From positions 1 to 52,988 of the forward strand of contig CAZWEZ010000010.1 in NCBI GenBank assembly GCA_964632795.1: DNA of 52,988 nt, in the 5' to 3' direction. The position numbers and the translations under genes are program-made. The DNA is from CAZWEZ01 sp964632795. GTDB taxonomy: Bacteria > Pseudomonadota > Alphaproteobacteria > Rhodospirillales > 2-02-FULL-58-16. The notes beneath the pieces were generated by a model. The model did not search any database. It worked only from the letters and a program-made list of their open reading frames with translations, and was not told the DNA's origin. Of this stretch, positions 25,744-32,668 are shown piece by piece (within the stretch, counting starts at the first letter, position 1; every line of letters starts with the position of its first letter).

Positions 25744-26205
25744 ATGAGAAAACTCGTCATCGCATTCGCGATCGTCATGATGATCGCCGGCGGCACGATC
25801 AGCGTCCTGAAATGGCTGGAGGTCGGGCCGTTCGTGGCGACCGAGGAACAAATCGTCGAGGAATCCGAATTCGAAGAAGGCGAACCGCCGCGCTTCATCG
25901 ACATGGACCCCCTGGCCATTGCCATTTTCCAGGGCGACAAGGTCGTCGCCACGATCCAGATCCAGTTCAAGCTGGAGGCCCTGGGGGCAGACAACGAGGC
26001 CAAGATCACCCGCCTCATTCCCCGCCTCGACGACGCCTTCCTGCGCGACCTCTACGCCTTCCTGCCGCGGCTTCTGAAGAAGGAGGAACGGATCAGCGTG
26101 GTCATCATCAAGAAGCGGCTGCAGATGGTCGCCAACAAAGTGACGGGGCCGGGAACCATCAAGGACATCCTGATCCAATCGGTGGTCGATATCCCGGGAA
26201 ACTGA
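25744..26205 (+). CDS. FliL-like membrane protein, function uncertain
   Basis: The 153-residue product has one N-terminal membrane helix (about 3-22), an acidic linker (EESEFEEGEPP), and then a compact domain starting RFIDMDPLAIAIF with VVATIQIQFKLEALG and ending TIKDILIQSVVDIPGN. The layout of one helix, linker, short proline-marked strand and a C-terminal IKDILI... strand resembles FliL, the stator-associated flagellar protein, but the match is distant and the key FliL C-terminus is only loosely kept. It sits 12 nt before the TPR-sulfotransferase gene, probably in one operon. It could instead be a generic single-pass secretion or surface-modification partner of that enzyme. Confidence 0.5.
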   Translation: MRKLVIAFAIVMMIAGGTISVLKWLEVGPFVATEEQIVEESEFEEGEPPRFIDMDPLAIAIFQGDKVVATIQIQFKLEALGADNEAKITRLIPRLDDAFLRDLYAFLPRLLKKEERISVVIIKKRLQMVANKVTGPGTIKDILIQSVVDIPGN

Positions 26206-26216
26206 GGTCTAGTGTC

Positions 26217-28220
26217 ATGGCTAATCAAAAGGAACCGCCGTCGCAGTTGACGGCGAACGTATCCTCGGTGACCTATGGCCGGGCGAACCCCTCCGGTCCC
26301 CCGGCCTCCAGGCCCTTTCCCGACGACCCCCGCCAGGCGCTGGCCGAGGCGCAGCGGTATATCCAGGCCGGATGCGCCCGGGAGGCCCTGGATTTGTGCC
26401 GCCACGTGCTCGCCGCCCGGCCCGACCACCCGGCGGCGCTTCACATGGGCGGACTGCTGGCGTTGCAGGTTGGCGAGCCCGGGGAAGCCGTCGATCTGCT
26501 CGCACGGACGACGAAGATCGACCCCGACAACCCGGCCATCCACCTCCAACTGGGGGCGGCCCAGGGCGCCCAGGGACAGCTCGAGGCGGCGCTGGCAAGC
26601 TTCCGCCGGGCGATCGGCCTGAAGCCCGATCTCGCCGACGGCCATTACAACCTCGGGCTGACGCTCCATCGGCAGGGCTGCTTCCGGGAGGCATGCGAGG
26701 CCTTTCGCGAGGCCGCGCGCCTGCAGCCCGACAGCGCCCCGATCCACGACGGCCTGGGGAGATCGCTGAGGGAAACCGGCGCCCTCGACGAGGCCCTGGG
26801 CGAACTGCGCCTGGCCTGCGAGCTCGATCCCTCCGCTGCCGCCTTCCACAACAACCTGGGCAACCTGAGGACCAGGATCGGCGATCACCATGGCGCCGTC
26901 GCCAGCCTGCGCCGGGCCGCCGAGCTCGCCCCCGGCTTAGCGGAAATCAGCAACAACCTGGGCAACGCCCTGTTCCGCCTCCACCAGGCCGACGAGGCCC
27001 TCGAGGCCTTCCGCAAGGCCGTCCGCCTGGCCCCCGAAAACGCCGCCTTCCATGCCAATCTGGCCTATGCCCTGGACGGCCACAACCTACCCGACGAGGC
27101 CGGGAAGGCCGCCGCCACGGCGCTGTCGCTGGACCCCGACCAGCCCCGCGCCCAGTTGGTCCAGGCCCGCCTTGGGGTTCGCCACGGAAACCTGGAGCAG
27201 GCCCGCCAAGACCTGCTCCGGTTGCGCCGCAACGGCCCCCCCGACGACATCGTCGCCGACGCCGCCCGGGACCTGGGCGAAGTCCTCGACCGGTTGGGCC
27301 TCTACGATGCCGCCTTCAAGGCTTTCCTGGACTGCAACGCCCATCAGGCCGCCCGTCCCCTGGCGGCGAGGTTCGACAGGGAGGACTATCCGGGGCTGGT
27401 CGAACGCAACCGCAGCCTGTTCGACGGCGAGATGGTGTCCCGGTGGAGCCGCGTGGCCCCCGAGGGCTTCCCGGCGCCGGTGTTCCTGGTCGGCTTCCCG
27501 CGGTCCGGGACCACGCTGATGGAACGAGTCATCGGCGCCCATCCCCGGTTCGTCACCAGCGACGAGCAACCCTGGCTCGAACGGACCATCGCCGCCATCG
27601 GGGGCGGCGATCCCGACACCCTGGACCGCTTGACGGCGGACGACATCGCCGATTTGCGCGCCGTTTACCGGGCGGCGGCCGAAGACACCCTGGGCGGCGT
27701 CGTCGGCGACGGCAAGCTGTTCGACAAGACCCCGCTCAACCTGGTCCATCTGGGGGCGGTCCGGCGGCTCTTCCCCGATGCCAAGGTCCTGGTCGCCCTT
27801 CGCGATCCCCGTGACGCGGTGCTCAGCTGCCTGATGCAGAACTTCCGGCTCAATACGGCGATGGTGCATTTCCTGGAGCTCCCCTCGGCGGCCCGGCTGT
27901 ATGCCGCGGTCATGGACCTGTGGCTCCACTACCGCTCGATCCTGGGCCTCGAATACCTGGAGTACCGCTACGAGGACGTGGTCGAGTCCCTGGAGGACAA
28001 GGTCCGGCAGATCATCGCCTTCCTCGGCGAGGAATGGGACCAGCGGGTGCTGGACTATGCCGAGACCGCCAGCGGCGCCTACATCAGCACGCCGAGCCGC
28101 CGCGACGTCGGCGGCACCATCCACCGCCGTGGCGTCGGGCGGTGGCGCAACTATCGGCACCACCTGGAACCGGTGCTGCCGGTGCTCGCCCCCTTCGTCG
28201 AGGCCTTCGGTTACGACTGA
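26217..28220 (+). CDS. TPR-repeat sulfotransferase
   Basis: The first ~390 of 667 residues are tandem tetratricopeptide repeats (spaced 34-residue units such as AIHLQLGAAQGAQGQLEAAL and DGHYNLGLTLHRQGCFREA). The C-terminal third is a PAPS-dependent sulfotransferase: the 5'-phosphosulfate loop VGFPRSGTTLMERV near residue 426 and the 3'-phosphate motif ALRDPRDAVLSCLMQNF near 531. Such TPR-sulfotransferases (tyrosylprotein sulfotransferase-like) are frequent in marine and magnetotactic alphaproteobacteria; substrates are unknown, with protein tyrosine, polysaccharide or lipid all possible. The ATG at 26217 is chosen because an open stretch upstream runs through the previous gene; it falls inside CTAGTGTCATGG, which resembles the end of the nearby MITE. 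Confidence 0.88.
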   Translation: MANQKEPPSQLTANVSSVTYGRANPSGPPASRPFPDDPRQALAEAQRYIQAGCAREALDLCRHVLAARPDHPAALHMGGLLALQVGEPGEAVDLLARTTKIDPDNPAIHLQLGAAQGAQGQLEAALASFRRAIGLKPDLADGHYNLGLTLHRQGCFREACEAFREAARLQPDSAPIHDGLGRSLRETGALDEALGELRLACELDPSAAAFHNNLGNLRTRIGDHHGAVASLRRAAELAPGLAEISNNLGNALFRLHQADEALEAFRKAVRLAPENAAFHANLAYALDGHNLPDEAGKAAATALSLDPDQPRAQLVQARLGVRHGNLEQARQDLLRLRRNGPPDDIVADAARDLGEVLDRLGLYDAAFKAFLDCNAHQAARPLAARFDREDYPGLVERNRSLFDGEMVSRWSRVAPEGFPAPVFLVGFPRSGTTLMERVIGAHPRFVTSDEQPWLERTIAAIGGGDPDTLDRLTADDIADLRAVYRAAAEDTLGGVVGDGKLFDKTPLNLVHLGAVRRLFPDAKVLVALRDPRDAVLSCLMQNFRLNTAMVHFLELPSAARLYAAVMDLWLHYRSILGLEYLEYRYEDVVESLEDKVRQIIAFLGEEWDQRVLDYAETASGAYISTPSRRDVGGTIHRRGVGRWRNYRHHLEPVLPVLAPFVEAFGYD

Positions 28221-28221
28221 G

Positions 28222-28338
28222 ATGGGTGGTGAATACGACTATGTCATCGTCGGCGCCGGCTCGGCGGGGTGCACGATTTTTCCGGGGTCACGGCGGCGGT
28301 CTTCCTGGGCCTCGCCCCGCCTTCGGGATACAACATGA
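28222..28338 (+). pseudogene. N-terminal relic of a GMC (choline dehydrogenase-like) oxidoreductase
   Basis: Immediately after the sulfotransferase stop an ATG opens MGGEYDYVIVGAGSAGC, the FAD-binding start typical of GMC oxidoreductases (usually YDYVIVGAGSAGCVLA). After the Cys the similarity ends abruptly and the frame stops after 38 codons. The remaining ~500 residues are absent. It is a deletion remnant, perhaps of an operon partner of the sulfotransferase. Confidence 0.65.
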
Positions 28339-28358
28339 TTATTTAAGGTGAATGGTGA

Positions 28359-28754
28359 TCATGGTTTTACCGTGGTCAGCTTGGGCTTGATGAGGCCGAA
28401 GAAGATCGCCGGCGTGGCGGCGTCCGCGAACCGCCAACCGAGATGGGCCGCGCAGCCGAGACAGCCGGCGATCCGCCACTGGTAACCCTTGAACCAGGTG
28501 AACTCGTCGGAGGACGCGCCGACGGCGCCGGCCCCCGGGGCCTCCTTGAAGCAGACCACCCTGAAGACATGTCCCGCCGGGTTGAAGAAGGTGTGTTCGT
28601 GGCCGCCGTTCATGGCCATCCGCCAGCGGCCCCGGGTCACGACGTGGCCGCAGGCGGCGCAGTAGATCTCGTCGTCCTCCTCTTCCTCGAGGTCTACGTC
28701 GTCGTTCGTTTCGGGAACGATCTGCAGCACTGTCCGGTCACCGCGTCCTGTCAC
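28359..28754 (-). CDS. Cereblon-like CULT domain protein
   Basis: The 131-residue product closely matches the small bacterial cereblon homologues (CULT domain; MsCI4 of Magnetospirillum gryphiswaldense is the well-known member that binds thalidomide-type ligands). Zinc ligands are Cys32-x2-Cys35 (YCAACGHVVT) and Cys98-x2-Cys101 (CLGCAAHLGW). The ligand cage tryptophans are in place: Trp87 (FTWF), Trp93 (YQWR) and Trp107 (LGWR). Between them lies NGGHEHTFFNPAGHVFRV. The first 28 residues are an acidic extension. The start is a GTG. In bacteria the natural ligand and role are unsettled (cyclic imides of modified protein ends or uridine have been discussed). Convergent with the sulfotransferase region. 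Confidence 0.9.
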   Translation of the reverse strand: MTGRGDRTVLQIVPETNDDVDLEEEEDDEIYCAACGHVVTRGRWRMAMNGGHEHTFFNPAGHVFRVVCFKEAPGAGAVGASSDEFTWFKGYQWRIAGCLGCAAHLGWRFADAATPAIFFGLIKPKLTTVKP

Positions 28755-28908
28755 GCGCTGTCGACAGTATAACCGATCGGATGGCGGTGGAGATCATCAT
28801 TCCACAGGCTTTCCGAGACATGTCTGCGGTATAACGACTGAAACCTCGCTCGGGTTGCCGGGTGAATGATATAATCCAACCGGTGTTTAGCTGATATGCG
28901 AGGTTGTC

Positions 28909-29091
28909 ATGCGTAATTGGATGGTTTTCCTTTTGGGCCTGTCGGTGCCTTTTTCGGCCGTGGCAGCGGAAGCCGAAACCGCGCACACACTTACGTACGT
29001 CGAGCGAATGGGCCTTTATGCGGATTGGGCCACCATTATCCTCCTCATCGTCGTCGCCGCCGCGGTGGTCCGCTGGTGGCGAAAGAAATAA
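28909..29091 (+). CDS. Small membrane protein of unknown function
   Basis: A 60-residue frame with a signal-peptide-like start (MRNWMVFLLGLSVPFSAVAA) and one C-terminal membrane helix (ATIILLIVVAAAVVRWW) ending RKK. The sequence is hydrophobic at the right places and in the right order for an exported single-pass protein with the C-terminus inside. No family is recognised. It is isolated between the CULT gene and two tRNA genes, and the terminator at 29112 could serve it. Confidence 0.5.
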   Translation: MRNWMVFLLGLSVPFSAVAAEAETAHTLTYVERMGLYADWATIILLIVVAAAVVRWWRKK

Positions 29092-29111
29092 CCAGGACAG
29101 GTTCGGAATCG

Positions 29112-29145
29112 ACAAGGGCCCGGGGGTTTTCCCCCGGGCCCTTGT
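29112..29145. terminator. Strong hairpin, likely bidirectional terminator
   Basis: ACAAGGGCCCGGGGG / CCCCCGGGCCCTTGT is a perfect 15-bp stem with a TTTT loop, followed on the plus strand by CTTTGTT. It lies just after the tRNA-Asn gene (minus strand) and 20 nt after the small plus-strand gene. Confidence 0.85.
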
Positions 29146-29151
29146 CTTTGT

Positions 29152-29227
29152 TGGCTCCGGCGGCAGGACTCGAACCTGCGACCCGATGATTAACAGTCAT
29201 CTGCTCTACCAACTGAGCTACGCCGGA
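29152..29227 (-). tRNA. tRNA-Asn (GTT anticodon)
   Basis: On the minus strand the 76 nt fold as a tRNA: acceptor TCCGGCG / CGCCGGA, D-arm AGCTCAGTTGGTAGAGC, anticodon loop CTGTTAA with GTT, T-arm with GGTTCGAGTCC, discriminator G and an encoded CCA. Confidence 0.97.
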
Positions 29228-29235
29228 TCGAACGG

Positions 29236-29309
29236 TGGAGGCGCGGGCCGGAATCGAACCGGCGTACACGGCTTTGCAGGCCGCTGCGTAGCCACTCCGC
29301 CACCGCGCC
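29236..29309 (-). tRNA. tRNA-Cys (GCA anticodon)
   Basis: On the minus strand 74 nt fold as a tRNA with acceptor GGCGCGG / CCGCGCC, anticodon loop CTGCAAA with GCA, T-loop GTTCGATTCC, discriminator T and an encoded CCA. It lies 8 nt before tRNA-Asn on the same strand; the two are probably one transcript ending at the hairpin at 29112. Confidence 0.97.
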
Positions 29310-29488
29310 GAAACCAGGAAACGCATGAGCCGCCCGCGAGGGGGAACGGCCCCCGGATGCAGGGCACCGGGAACTTAGACTCTGGTTTTCGGCCGGTCAA
29401 GGTGCTGGAACCGCCTTCGCCCCATTGTCTTCGCCCGGCCATCGGATTATAAGCGCTGCAATTCGTTTTTCCACTCACCAACGGTGCC

Positions 29489-30142
29489 GTGATGGACTAC
29501 GCCGCCGCCCGCCGCAACATGGTGGAAAACCAGGTTCGCCCCAACCGGGTGACCGACCCCCGGGTCGTTTCGGCGATCGCCGAGATTCCCCGCGAGGCCT
29601 TCGTTCCCAAGCATCTGGCCGACATCGCCTACGTCGACGAGGCGCTGGCGCTCGGCCAGGGACGCTATCTGATGGAACCCATGGTGTTGGCCCGGCTTCT
29701 CCAGGCGGCCGAGGTCGATTCGAGCGATGTGGTCCTCGACATCGGCTGCGCCACCGGCTACGCGGCCGCCGTGCTGGCCCGCCTGGCCAGCATCGTGGTC
29801 GCCCTCGAAAGCGACCCCGCCCTGGCGGCGGCGGCCACCGAAACCCTGTCCGGCCTGGGAATCGATACGGTTACCGTGGTCGAGGGGGCGCTGGAACGGG
29901 GCTATCCCAAACAGGCGCCTTACGACGTGATCTTCATCGACGGTTCGGTTTCGGAGTTCCCACCGGCGATCGCCGAGCAGTTGGCCGAGGGCGGACGCAT
30001 GGTGGCGGTGATCCACGGCGAGCCCATGGGCCGTGGGGTGCTGGTCACCCGCCACGGCGGGATCCTGTCGCGCCGCGAGGTGTTCGACGCCGGCACGCCC
30101 CTGTTGCCCGGGTTCGCCGCCGAAGCCGCCTTCGTCTTCTGA
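29489..30142 (+). CDS. Protein-L-isoaspartate O-methyltransferase family protein
   Basis: A 217-residue class I SAM-dependent methyltransferase of the PCMT family. It shows NMVENQVRPNRVTDPRV, IPREAFVPKHLADIAYVDE and the SAM-binding motif VVLDIGCATGYAAAVLA; usual PCMT has IGTGSGY here, so this is the divergent alphaproteobacterial branch. That branch lies next to tolC in many genomes and its substrate is unproven. A GTG (29489) and ATG (29492) stand together as the start. tolC follows after 148 nt. Confidence 0.87.
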   Translation: MMDYAAARRNMVENQVRPNRVTDPRVVSAIAEIPREAFVPKHLADIAYVDEALALGQGRYLMEPMVLARLLQAAEVDSSDVVLDIGCATGYAAAVLARLASIVVALESDPALAAAATETLSGLGIDTVTVVEGALERGYPKQAPYDVIFIDGSVSEFPPAIAEQLAEGGRMVAVIHGEPMGRGVLVTRHGGILSRREVFDAGTPLLPGFAAEAAFVF

Positions 30143-30290
30143 CATACGGCTCCGCTCGGCCGCCGTATTACATATATTAGGTAGTTTAATATTAAAGTTC
30201 TACTAGATATAGACAAAACATGTAACTCCGGAATAGACTGGACAAAAGGGTGAACCGGGATACGGGTGCCACGAGGAAGGGGGGCACGTA

Positions 30291-31646
30291 ATGAAGGCAA
30301 GCTTGCCTGCTGCGATGTGCCTGCTGGCGGGGTCGTTGGGGTTTGCCGGCGACGCCCGGGGCCAGACCCTAGAGGAGGCCCTGATCGCCGCCTATGCCAA
30401 CAACCCGACCCTGCTCGCCCAGCGGGCCAGCCTGCGGGCGACCGACGAACAGGTCCCCCAGGCGTTGTCCGACTGGCGGCCGACGGTCGAGATGACCGCC
30501 GACGCCGGCACCAGGGCGGTCAACAACAACGCCTCCATCGGCTCCAACCGCCGCCAGCATCGCGATCCCCGATCGGTGGACTTCACCGTCACCCAGTCCC
30601 TGTTCGCCGGCGGCCAGACCGAGGCCGCCATCAGCAGCGCCGAGAACACGGTCAGGGCCCAACGCGCCCGCCTGATGAACGTCGAACAGACCGTGTTCCT
30701 GAATGCGGTGACGGCCTTCATGGGTGTCTACCGCGACCAGGCGGTGCTGGAACTCAACACCAACAACGAATCGGTCCTCAAACGCCAGTTGGAGGCGACC
30801 ACCGACCGCTTCGAGGTCGGCGAGATCACCCGGACCGATGTCCACCAGGCCCGGGCCCGACTGGCCGGGGCCACCGCCGACCGGATCAAGGCCGAGGGCG
30901 ATGTCGAAGCCTCCCGGGCGGCCTATCTCAACGTCATCGGCGAAAGCCCCGGAAAGCTGGCCGCGCCGACGCCGACGTTGATCCTTCCGGACTCCGTTCT
31001 CGAGGCGGTCAATTCCGCGGTCGCCGCCAATCCCAACGTGGTCGCCGCCCAATACGACGAAAAGGCGGCGCACGACGCCGCCGCCAAGATCCGCGGCGAG
31101 TTGCTGCCCTCCATCGACCTCACCGGCACCGCTTCGCGGGCCTTCGAAGCGTCGAGCGAAACCTCCCGCGTCGACACCTACGAGGCCATGGTGACCCTGA
31201 GCGTGCCCCTGTACCAGTCGGGATCGGTCTATTCGCGCCTCAGGGCGGCCCGCCAGACGGTCCAGGAGAAGCGCCGCAAGATCGAGCAGGCGCGCCGCGA
31301 CGCCACCGAACAGGCGACTCGCAACTGGGAAGCCCTGCAGACGACGCGGGCCCGTATCGTTTCCTTCAACGTCCAGATCGACGCCGCCGAGGTCGCCCTC
31401 GAAGGCGTCGAACGGGAAGCCTCGGTCGGCTCGCGCACCGTGCTCGACGTCCTCGACGCCGAACAGGAACTGCTCGACGCCAGGGTCAACCTGGTCCGCG
31501 CCCAGCGCGACGAGATGGTGGCGATCTTCGAGTTGAAATCGGCGGTCGGCCAGTTGACGGCCCGGGACTTGAATCTGGAGGTGGATTTTTACGATCCCAA
31601 GGGCCATTATCAGGGGGTCCGGGAGAGATGGTTCGGCGGCGACTAA
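30291..31646 (+). CDS. tolC: TolC family outer-membrane efflux channel
   Basis: TolC trimers form the outer-membrane and periplasmic tunnel for type I secretion and RND efflux. The 451-residue product has a signal peptide ending near residue 25 (SLGFAGDARGQ), TLEEALIAAYANNPTL at the mature start, and two repeated outer-membrane efflux domains: FEVGEITRTDVHQARARLAG in the first and EASVGSRTVLDVLDAEQELL in the second, the diagnostic GxRTxLDVLxAE pattern. The pcm-tolC-popZ-valS order is typical of alphaproteobacteria. Confidence 0.95.
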   Translation: MKASLPAAMCLLAGSLGFAGDARGQTLEEALIAAYANNPTLLAQRASLRATDEQVPQALSDWRPTVEMTADAGTRAVNNNASIGSNRRQHRDPRSVDFTVTQSLFAGGQTEAAISSAENTVRAQRARLMNVEQTVFLNAVTAFMGVYRDQAVLELNTNNESVLKRQLEATTDRFEVGEITRTDVHQARARLAGATADRIKAEGDVEASRAAYLNVIGESPGKLAAPTPTLILPDSVLEAVNSAVAANPNVVAAQYDEKAAHDAAAKIRGELLPSIDLTGTASRAFEASSETSRVDTYEAMVTLSVPLYQSGSVYSRLRAARQTVQEKRRKIEQARRDATEQATRNWEALQTTRARIVSFNVQIDAAEVALEGVEREASVGSRTVLDVLDAEQELLDARVNLVRAQRDEMVAIFELKSAVGQLTARDLNLEVDFYDPKGHYQGVRERWFGGD

Positions 31647-31710
31647 AGTTATTGTAATGCTTTGGTAACTTATTGCTGGATATGGTGGCGCAAAGTCGGA
31701 TGAGCATTTA

Positions 31711-32418
31711 ATGAGCGAACAAGAAGGACAGACAGAAGGCGAAGCGGGTCAAGAACCCTCGATGGAGGACATTCTTGCCTCCATCCGCAGAATCCTGTCC
31801 GAGGACGAGGAAGAAGCCGTGGCCGAGCCCCAACCGGAGCCTAAACCGGAACCCGAGCCCGAACCGGAGCCTAAACCGGAACCGGAGCCCGAACCGGAGC
31901 CCGAACCGGAACCCGAGCCCGAACCGGAGCCCGAACCGGAACCCGAGCCCGAGCCCGAACCGGAGCCCGAACCGGAACCCGAGCCCGAACCGGAGCCCGG
32001 ACCCGAACCGGAACCCGAGCCGGAACCGGAATTCGAACCTATCATCGAATTGGCGGACCTGGAGCCCGAACCGGAGCCGGAGCCGATTCCCGAGCCGGAA
32101 CCCGAACCGGCGCCGATGCCCGAGCCCGAAGACATCCTCGAACTCACCCAGGCGATGGTCGCGCCCCACGAGGAAATCGTCTCGACGCCGACCGCCCGCA
32201 TTTCTGTCGACGTTCTTTCCGAACTCGCCCGGGCGATCCTCAATCAGCGCGATATCGTGGTCGGAGGCGGCGGCGTCACCCTGGAGGGGATGATCCGCGA
32301 GATGTTGCGCCCGGTGCTCAGGGAATGGATGGACCGCAACCTGCCGTACCTGATCGAGCGCCTGGTCAAGAAGGAAATCGATCTCATGGTCAACCGGGCG
32401 GAACGGCTCGAAGACTGA
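31711..32418 (+). CDS. popZ: Polar organizing protein PopZ (DUF2497 family)
   Basis: PopZ forms condensate-like hubs at the cell poles that anchor the chromosome origin and cell-cycle proteins. The 235-residue product has the conserved N-terminal helix EPSMEDILASIRRILSEDEEE (binding helix; residues about 15-30), a very long acidic linker of PEPE repeats (about 38-140), and the C-terminal oligomerisation helices ISVDVLSELARAIL and GMIREMLRPVLREWMDRNLP through KKEIDLMVNR. The linker is nearly pure Pro-Glu, which is extreme even for PopZ, whose linkers are usually mixed acidic/proline. Its TGA stop lies in the left end of the repeat that follows. Confidence 0.93.
   Translation: MSEQEGQTEGEAGQEPSMEDILASIRRILSEDEEEAVAEPQPEPKPEPEPEPEPKPEPEPEPEPEPEPEPEPEPEPEPEPEPEPEPEPEPEPEPEPGPEPEPEPEPEFEPIIELADLEPEPEPEPIPEPEPEPAPMPEPEDILELTQAMVAPHEEIVSTPTARISVDVLSELARAILNQRDIVVGGGGVTLEGMIREMLRPVLREWMDRNLPYLIERLVKKEIDLMVNRAERLED
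31824..32130 (+). repeat. Tandem PE-coding repeat inside popZ
   Basis: A run of 6- and 12-nt units built from GAACCGGAGCCC / GAGCCCGAACCG encodes the Pro-Glu linker. Units alternate between CCG/CCC and GAA/GAG codons and remain in frame throughout. Length polymorphism by slippage in multiples of 6 nt is expected. Confidence 0.85.
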
Positions 32419-32618
32419 GAGCCTGTTTGGAGAGTTGATCATGGGTTGCGTTGGCCTGGGAAGTGCGAGTGTTAGGAGCGGATGCGCCGGCGATGCCGGG
32501 TACATCGTCAAGCATTCGCGACGCGGCAATCGCACTTCCCAGGCCAACCCGAAGGGCCGCGTTTTCAAGGCCTTGAAAATGCGGCGCAACCCGTGATCAA
32601 CTCTCCAAACAGGCTCTG
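32415..32618. mobile_element. ~204-bp nested palindromic element (family 2) between popZ and valS
   Basis: Outer arms 32418-32450 and 32585-32617 are 33-bp inverted repeats with one mismatch (left arm starts AGAGCCTGTTTGG). Inside, TTGGCCTGGGAAGTGCGA at 32451-32468 pairs perfectly with 32530-32547. The core 32486-32524 resembles that of the family-1 copy at the window end. The right flank adds a short hairpin-free stretch GGGCCGCGTTTTCAAGG. No coding capacity. It looks like a non-autonomous mobile repeat inserted exactly after the popZ stop. Confidence 0.82.
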
Positions 32619-32668
32619 ACCCGGCCGACGACGGCCATACCCCCAGGAAACAAGAGGGCGGTTCAGCG

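Noticed and set aside
31749..32243. Long minus-strand frames rich in Ser-Gly opposite popZ
   Set aside because: They are the antisense reading of the PE repeat and have no start site or family support.
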